A stretch of 9,538 nucleotides of DNA from Syntrophaceae bacterium. GTDB taxonomy: Bacteria > Desulfobacterota > Syntrophia > Syntrophales > UBA5619. The stretch is taken from positions 1 through 9,538 of the forward strand of contig JAHFBU010000040.1 of the NCBI GenBank assembly GCA_023249795.1. The letters run 5' to 3'. Position numbers and translations under genes: made by a program. The notes beneath the pieces were generated by a model. That model saw nothing but the letters and a program-made list of their open reading frames with translations, made no database searches and was not told the origin of the DNA. Within the stretch, counting starts at the first letter, position 1. Each line of letters starts with the position of its first letter. Of this stretch, positions 5,813 to 9,538 are shown one piece after another.

Positions 5813-7739
5813 CGACCGGAGCCGGGTCGGTCTTGTCGGCGACAACGGCACCGGGAAGACGACCCTTCTGCGGATGTTAACGGGCATCGTCGATCCGGAT
5901 GCGGGATCGATTGAGATCCCCGACCGGAAAAAAGTATCGATCGGCTACCTGCCCCAGGATCTCGTCGAACTCGATAACCTTCCCCTGTTGGACTTTCTCC
6001 GCCGGAAGAGCGGGATTGCCGACCTGGAGGAGGCGATGAAACGGGGCGAGGAGGCACTCTCGCGCTGCGACGTTAGCGACCCGACCCATGAGAAACTCCT
6101 GAGAGACTATGAAGACGCCGTCGCCCGATTCAACGCGAAAGACGGTTACGCTTTCTCGGCGCAGGTCAAACAGGTCCTTGCGGGGTTCGGTTTCCGGAAC
6201 AGTGATTTTACGAAGAACTGCGGAGATTTTTCCGGCGGCTGGAAGATGCGGATCATGCTCGCCGTCATCCTGCTCTCCCGGCCGGATATCATGCTCCTCG
6301 ACGAACCGACCAACCATCTTGACACGGAGAGCCTTGAGTGGCTTGAAAGCTGGCTCAAGGACTACCCCGGAACGATCATCACAATCGCCCACGACCGCGT
6401 TTTTCTCGACAAGATCGTCAACGTGACCGCCGAGCTCGCCAGCCGGACCATAACGATTTACAAGGGAAACTATTCCTACTACCTCTGCGAGAAGGAGCGG
6501 CGCCGCGAGGCCTTGAAAAAAGAGATGGAACTCCAGCGTGCGGAAATCAAGCGAATCAAGGAATTCGTGGAACGGTTCCGCTACAAGGCAACCAAAGCAA
6601 ACCAGGTTCAGAGCAGGCTCAAAATGCTGGAAAAATTCGACATTCTCCGCGAGGAGAATGGGGGGAAAACCGTGACGATCCGCTTCCCGGAAAGCCCACG
6701 AAGCGGAAAAGAGGTTCTTTCGGTCCGCCGCCTTGCCAAGTCCTACGGGGATCTTAACGTTTTTCACGACGTCAACTTCACGCTCTACCGGGGTGAAAAA
6801 GCGGCTTTCGTCGGGGTGAACGGAGCGGGGAAGTCCACCCTTTCCCGAATATTGGGGGGCACCGAGACGCCTTCCGCGGGCGAAGTCGCTACAGGGCTGA
6901 ACGTCAAGATGGGCTTCTTCTCGCAGGAAAGCGCTCAGAACCTGGACTACCGGCGGACGATCTGGGAAGAGGTCAACGCCGCCGGAACGCGGAGCAACGA
7001 CCAGGAGCGGCGGAACCTTCTGGGCGCCTTCCTCTTTTCCGGCGACGACATCTACAAGGAGATCTCCGTCCTGTCCGGAGGGGAAAAATCCCGTCTTGCG
7101 CTGCTGAAGCTCCTCCTTTCGGACACGAACCTCCTGATCCTCGACGAACCGACAAACCATCTCGATCTGAAGACGCGGGAGATTTTTCAGAACGCGCTGC
7201 TGCACTACCAGGGGACAATGCTCATCGTCTCACACGATCGCTATTTTCTCGACTGTCTGGTCGGCCGCGTCTTCGAACTTCGGGATGGGGTCTGCCACGA
7301 ATACCCCGGCAATTATTCCTATTTCATCGAGAAGAGACGCGAGGAGCAAAGTGGCGCAGCTCCCCGCCCAGTAGAACAACCGATCACCGCGCCCACCGGA
7401 GAACAGGACGCAACACCGAAGGAAGAGCCAAACCGCAAAACGAAACAGGAAAAACGGTTCGAGGCGGAAGAGCGGAACCGGATCTTCCAGGCCACATCGG
7501 CACTGAAGCGCGATCTGACCGCGACCGAAGCACAAATCGCCCTTCTGGAGGCGAAGCGGAAAGAGTACGAAGCGGTTCTCTGCGATCCGGATATCTACCG
7601 GGATCCGGGCAGGATCCGGCAGCTCAATCAGGATCTGTTGTTCACCTCCGCGAAGCTGGACGATCTCTACTATACATGGAACGACGTAAGCCTGAAGCTG
7701 GAGGCGATTGAAGACTCCCTGCGGGGCCAAACCGCTTGA
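5739..7739 (+). CDS. ABC-F family ATPase (Uup/YheS-like), ribosome-associated
   Basis: A 666-residue soluble protein with two ABC ATPase domains and no membrane segments. Domain 1 has Walker A GDNGTGKT at 34-41, signature SGGWK at 165-169 and Walker B with LLDEPTNHLD, catalytic Glu189. Domain 2 has Walker A GVNGAGKST at 359-367, signature LSGGEKSR at 445-452 and LDEPTNHLD with Glu470. Between them, at about 240-310, is the charged helical linker of ABC-F proteins, with KATKANQVQSRLKMLEK. After about residue 540 comes a Pro/Glu-rich tether and then a predicted coiled coil (about 575-662) resembling the C-terminal domain of Uup-type proteins. ABC-F proteins enter the ribosomal E site and help restart stalled ribosomes, and some give antibiotic resistance; the exact subtype here is inference. 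The TTG start has a perfect ribosome-binding site. It lies 102 bases after der, probably in one transcript. Confidence 0.93.
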   Translation: MIYLRDISLSFGDRKIFDRLTWTISDRSRVGLVGDNGTGKTTLLRMLTGIVDPDAGSIEIPDRKKVSIGYLPQDLVELDNLPLLDFLRRKSGIADLEEAMKRGEEALSRCDVSDPTHEKLLRDYEDAVARFNAKDGYAFSAQVKQVLAGFGFRNSDFTKNCGDFSGGWKMRIMLAVILLSRPDIMLLDEPTNHLDTESLEWLESWLKDYPGTIITIAHDRVFLDKIVNVTAELASRTITIYKGNYSYYLCEKERRREALKKEMELQRAEIKRIKEFVERFRYKATKANQVQSRLKMLEKFDILREENGGKTVTIRFPESPRSGKEVLSVRRLAKSYGDLNVFHDVNFTLYRGEKAAFVGVNGAGKSTLSRILGGTETPSAGEVATGLNVKMGFFSQESAQNLDYRRTIWEEVNAAGTRSNDQERRNLLGAFLFSGDDIYKEISVLSGGEKSRLALLKLLLSDTNLLILDEPTNHLDLKTREIFQNALLHYQGTMLIVSHDRYFLDCLVGRVFELRDGVCHEYPGNYSYFIEKRREEQSGAAPRPVEQPITAPTGEQDATPKEEPNRKTKQEKRFEAEERNRIFQATSALKRDLTATEAQIALLEAKRKEYEAVLCDPDIYRDPGRIRQLNQDLLFTSAKLDDLYYTWNDVSLKLEAIEDSLRGQTA

Positions 7740-7755
7740 CGCCGATGTCAAGCGG
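7732..7755. terminator. Perfect 9-bp inverted repeat over the ABC-F stop codon
   Basis: CCGCTTGAC at 7732-7740 and GTCAAGCGG at 7747-7755 pair perfectly with a six-base loop. The left arm contains the TGA stop of the ABC-F gene. No T-run follows on either strand, so this is terminator-like in position but not a standard intrinsic terminator. It may protect mRNA ends between the convergent ABC-F and rubrerythrin genes. Confidence 0.45.
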
Positions 7756-7799
7756 GCCACCACATCGCGCTCCCATTTATCGCTCAAACCCTGCCTCCA

Positions 7800-8315
7800 T
7801 TACGCTCCGTCCAGGCCCGAACTCTGAGCATTCTGGTACCAGGCGGCCGGATTCACGAAAAACTCTTCCGTATCCTTGAGGGAAGCGTGGTGTTCCCGTT
7901 CGATGTCGGAAAGCAGGCCGAAGAAAGCCTTTTCCTTCGGATCGGCCGATTTGTCCCGAAGTTCGGCGTAGAACTGCGCCCCCCTGGCCTCAAATTCGAT
8001 CGCCCGGCGGACCGCCGCCAAATCGTAGGCGTCGCCGGCAGTCTTCCCCGCCGACCTGGCGGCCTTGCCGAAAACAGCTTTTACCATCGTATCCTCCACC
8101 TTCAGGGGAACCGTCTCCGGCCACTTCCGGTCCTCCTTCCAGTTGTCGGCCAGTTGCCGAAGCCGCTCGAAGTGTTCCAACTCCTCGGCGGCGATCTGTG
8201 CGAACATCGCCTTGCCGACGGGATTCACCGTTCGTTCGGCGTTCTTCAGGTAGAAATGGTGCTCATTCATCTCATTGCCCAACGCGATTTCCAGTGCATT
8301 CAAACGTTCTTCCAT
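7800..8315 (-). CDS. Rubrerythrin-family ferritin-like diiron protein without rubredoxin domain
   Basis: A 171-residue, largely helical protein with two copies of the ferritin-like half-motif. The first half has Glu15 (ALGNEMNEHHFY) and Glu45-x-x-His48 (EELEH). The second has Glu109 (AIEFEARGAQFY) and Glu139-x-x-His142 (IEREHH). These are the expected carboxylate and histidine ligands of a diiron site. No CxxC pair is present, so the C-terminal rubredoxin domain of classical rubrerythrin is absent; the protein ends AAWYQNAQSSGLDGA, a tail I recall from other rubrerythrin-like proteins of anaerobes. Classical members reduce hydrogen peroxide in the cytoplasm; here the electron donor would have to be separate. 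A start at 8363 is possible, but ATG 8315 is preferred because GGAGG (complement of 8324-8328) lies eight bases upstream and the extra residues do not fit the family. Confidence 0.92.
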   Translation of the reverse strand: MEERLNALEIALGNEMNEHHFYLKNAERTVNPVGKAMFAQIAAEELEHFERLRQLADNWKEDRKWPETVPLKVEDTMVKAVFGKAARSAGKTAGDAYDLAAVRRAIEFEARGAQFYAELRDKSADPKEKAFFGLLSDIEREHHASLKDTEEFFVNPAAWYQNAQSSGLDGA

Positions 8316-8374
8316 GGATGTATCCTCCAATGCATTTATTCCTCCGGCCGGTTCGTCCGCCACATATTTTTCTA

Positions 8375-8401
8375 TTTATATCCGATAATCTTTTTTAGCA
8401 A
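8375..8401 (-). promoter_or_regulatory. Candidate promoter for the rubrerythrin gene
   Basis: In an AT-rich patch on the minus strand, TTGCTA (complement of 8396-8401, four of six matches to TTGACA) precedes TATAAA (complement of 8375-8380, five of six to TATAAT) with a 15-base spacer. The spacing is short; an offset reading gives 16. The leader would be about 55 bases. A redox regulator site might be expected near here, but I cannot identify one with certainty. Confidence 0.4.
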
Positions 8402-8517
8402 ACATCTGTTTCGACCTCATTGCTGAAGACAGCGCCTGTAAAAATGATCGAAAACATCCGTCATGACCGATCATCGCCACCTTGATCAATCTCCCGGTGG
8501 CTGTCGGTTTCGTTCAT

Positions 8518-8534
8518 TCCCGCGATATGCGGGA
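8518..8534. promoter_or_regulatory. Palindrome just upstream of the PilZ-gene -35 element
   Basis: TCCCGC and GCGGGA form a perfect six-base-pair inverted repeat around the five-base centre GATAT. It ends eight bases before the TTGACA at 8543. The position suits an operator or activator site for the gene starting at 8664, but no particular regulator is recognised. Confidence 0.35.
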
Positions 8535-8542
8535 TATAGTTA

Positions 8543-8571
8543 TTGACAGAAACGGCCATTGTCGTTATATG
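8543..8571 (+). promoter_or_regulatory. Candidate sigma-70 promoter for the PilZ gene
   Basis: A perfect TTGACA at 8543-8548 is followed after exactly 17 bases by TATATG at 8566-8571 (four of six matches to TATAAT). Transcription would begin at about 8578, giving a leader of about 86 bases to the proposed GTG start at 8664. This is the best-spaced promoter-like pair I noticed in the window. Confidence 0.6.
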
Positions 8572-8663
8572 GACCGCACAAGAAAAATATCCATACACGA
8601 AGGTCCGCAGAGCTTCGGCATGTAAAGAGGTTATTATCGGCAAGTCTCATAGGCAAGGAGAGC

Positions 8664-9538
8664 GTGGATCACCTTTCCCTCTTGGACGCACAAAACCCTC
8701 AGACGCCCGGAGACGGCAGCTTTCCGTCATCGAGCCCTTTTCTTCATCGGGACATCTTTCAGCCCGTCCATAATGCCCCCGTCATCAAGCAAAAGAAACT
8801 GATCAACATCGTTCATCACCTTCATTTTTCAGGCACCCCCGTCTTCGCCCTCGTCATTGACAAGCAATATGATGAAAGTTATCTTCTGCCTTGCAGCATT
8901 GAATCCTGCTCACCTGGAGAGGTCCGCTGCCGATGGCCACAGGGGGCCCTCCCCGTTCCGGCCGATGTTCAGTTTCAAGACCTGATCGCCGAGGACGGCC
9001 TCTCCCTGATCCGGTTCCCGATCCGCGTTATTGAATTCAACGAAGAGGGCTTTTCAACCGCGATTCCCGAGAATGCCTTCCTTCTGGGGAAACGATGCGT
9101 TCGCAGGCGTGTATGCCGGGGTGTCAGTGTCGTTATGACCCAGAACGGCTTTACCGCCCGGGGGGATCTTATCGACTTCAGCCCGCAGGCCTTCCGCGTT
9201 CGATTGATTCCTGATGCAAACGGCACCTTTATCTGGATGAATGCTGACGCCCCCTGTTCGATCCAACTCAGCAGGAACGAGCGGTCTCTCTTCTCCGGCA
9301 CCTGCCATTGTATTCGCCGGACAGGGGGGCAGTTCGAAACGCAATTGGTCCTCTCCCCTGCGGGAAATGAGATCTTCCGCTTTCAGAAAAGAAAGAAACG
9401 AGCGCCTCGTTTGCGGCTCATGCCGGCATTCTCCGCCCATTTTGATCACCCCCTTTTTCGGGAGCCGATTCAAAGAGATATCCATAATCTGACATTCGCG
9501 GGCTTTTCCGTGCGGGAAACGATGGAAGAAGGGGTTTT
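8664..9538 (+). CDS. PilZ-domain protein, probable cyclic-di-GMP effector, 3'-truncated by window edge
   Basis: After the TGA at 8544 this frame stays open to the window end; 291 complete residues from GTG 8664. Residues 1-40 look disordered. A domain of unknown type at about 42-140 (KKLINIVHHLHFSGTPVF onward) could be a YcgR-like N-terminal domain. Then comes a first PilZ-like region with basic KRCVRRRVCR at 143-152 and DFSPQA at 171-176. A second follows with KRKKRAPRLR at 242-251 and NLTFAG at 275-280. The PilZ consensus is RxxxR followed by [D/N]xSxxG. The first has Ala instead of Gly and the second Thr instead of Ser. PilZ domains bind cyclic di-GMP and control motility, polysaccharide or virulence functions. 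The start is set by AAGGAG at 8655-8660, only three bases before GTG, so it is less certain than the gene. Further domains may lie beyond the edge. Confidence 0.72.
   Translation, partial: MDHLSLLDAQNPQTPGDGSFPSSSPFLHRDIFQPVHNAPVIKQKKLINIVHHLHFSGTPVFALVIDKQYDESYLLPCSIESCSPGEVRCRWPQGALPVPADVQFQDLIAEDGLSLIRFPIRVIEFNEEGFSTAIPENAFLLGKRCVRRRVCRGVSVVMTQNGFTARGDLIDFSPQAFRVRLIPDANGTFIWMNADAPCSIQLSRNERSLFSGTCHCIRRTGGQFETQLVLSPAGNEIFRFQKRKKRAPRLRLMPAFSAHFDHPLFREPIQRDIHNLTFAGFSVRETMEEGV

Larger units (their letters stand above)
8316..8663. other. Non-coding divergent spacer between rubrerythrin and PilZ genes
   Basis: About 350 bases separate the two divergent starts. No reading frame here looks protein-like. 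The left part (about 8360-8450) is AT-rich and holds the candidate rubrerythrin promoter. Inverted repeats are present: ATGATCG at 8444-8450 with CGATCAT at 8468-8474 (17-base gap), and TCCCGC/GCGGGA at 8518-8534 around GATAT. The right part holds the candidate PilZ-gene promoter. Confidence 0.6.

Noticed and set aside
5877..7205. 442-codon minus-strand frame opposite the ABC-F gene
   Set aside because: It is antisense to intact Walker and signature motifs, has no recognisable domain and no ribosome-binding site that I could see.
8543..8773. Plus-strand 76-codon frame starting at 8543
   Set aside because: It begins in the candidate -35 element, has a composition unlike a folded protein, and overlaps the PilZ frame, which fits better.
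9054..9485. Minus-strand 143-codon frame near the right edge
   Set aside because: It is antisense to the open PilZ frame, which has recognisable motifs; the minus-strand translation shows none.

Overview
The window looks like ordinary chromosome from a GC-rich (by eye somewhat over half G+C) anaerobic or microaerophilic Gram-negative bacterium. The gene set (Fe-type superoxide dismutase, rubredoxin-less rubrerythrin, IHF-beta-like HU protein, JAMM-type RadC, Der, PilZ protein) is most reminiscent of the former Deltaproteobacteria, for example Syntrophales. That placement is inference from protein resemblance; no rRNA or other decisive marker is present.

Left block, plus strand, 1-2414: the 3' part of a polytopic membrane protein resembling the bile acid:sodium symporter (BASS/SBF) family, then sodB, a 62-residue DUF2892-type membrane protein and radC. 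The last three are separated by 27 and 9 bases and read as one operon. A GC-rich hairpin at 2450-2478 follows radC and also faces the end of a minus-strand HU/IHF gene (2537-2818). The HU/IHF gene and a major facilitator transporter (3085-4272) diverge from an AT-rich spacer, where a single TTGTCAA can act as the -35 element in both directions.

Centre, plus strand, 3085-7739: MFS transporter, der (ribosome-assembly GTPase) and a long ABC-F ATPase starting at TTG behind a perfect Shine-Dalgarno sequence. Der and the ABC-F protein are both ribosome-linked and may be co-transcribed; a marginal GTG-start small ORF bridges the gap between them. A perfect 9-bp inverted repeat covers the ABC-F stop codon, at the junction with the convergent rubrerythrin gene.

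Right block: a minus-strand two-repeat rubrerythrin (7800-8315), about 350 bases of non-coding sequence with promoter-like elements and inverted repeats, and the 5' part of a PilZ-type protein (8664 to the window edge). This last gene has no stop codon inside the window and is recognised by its open frame and by two PilZ-like motif sets, the first of which is degenerate.

Functionally the window mixes oxygen and peroxide defence (SodB, rubrerythrin), DNA architecture (HU/IHF), translation and ribosome assembly (Der, ABC-F), transport, and probable cyclic-di-GMP signalling (PilZ). I found no convincing mobile element, CRISPR array, tRNA or rRNA, and nothing that amounts to a clearly new system. 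The most worthwhile leads are the PilZ gene, the shared-element divergent promoter and the small ORF after der.
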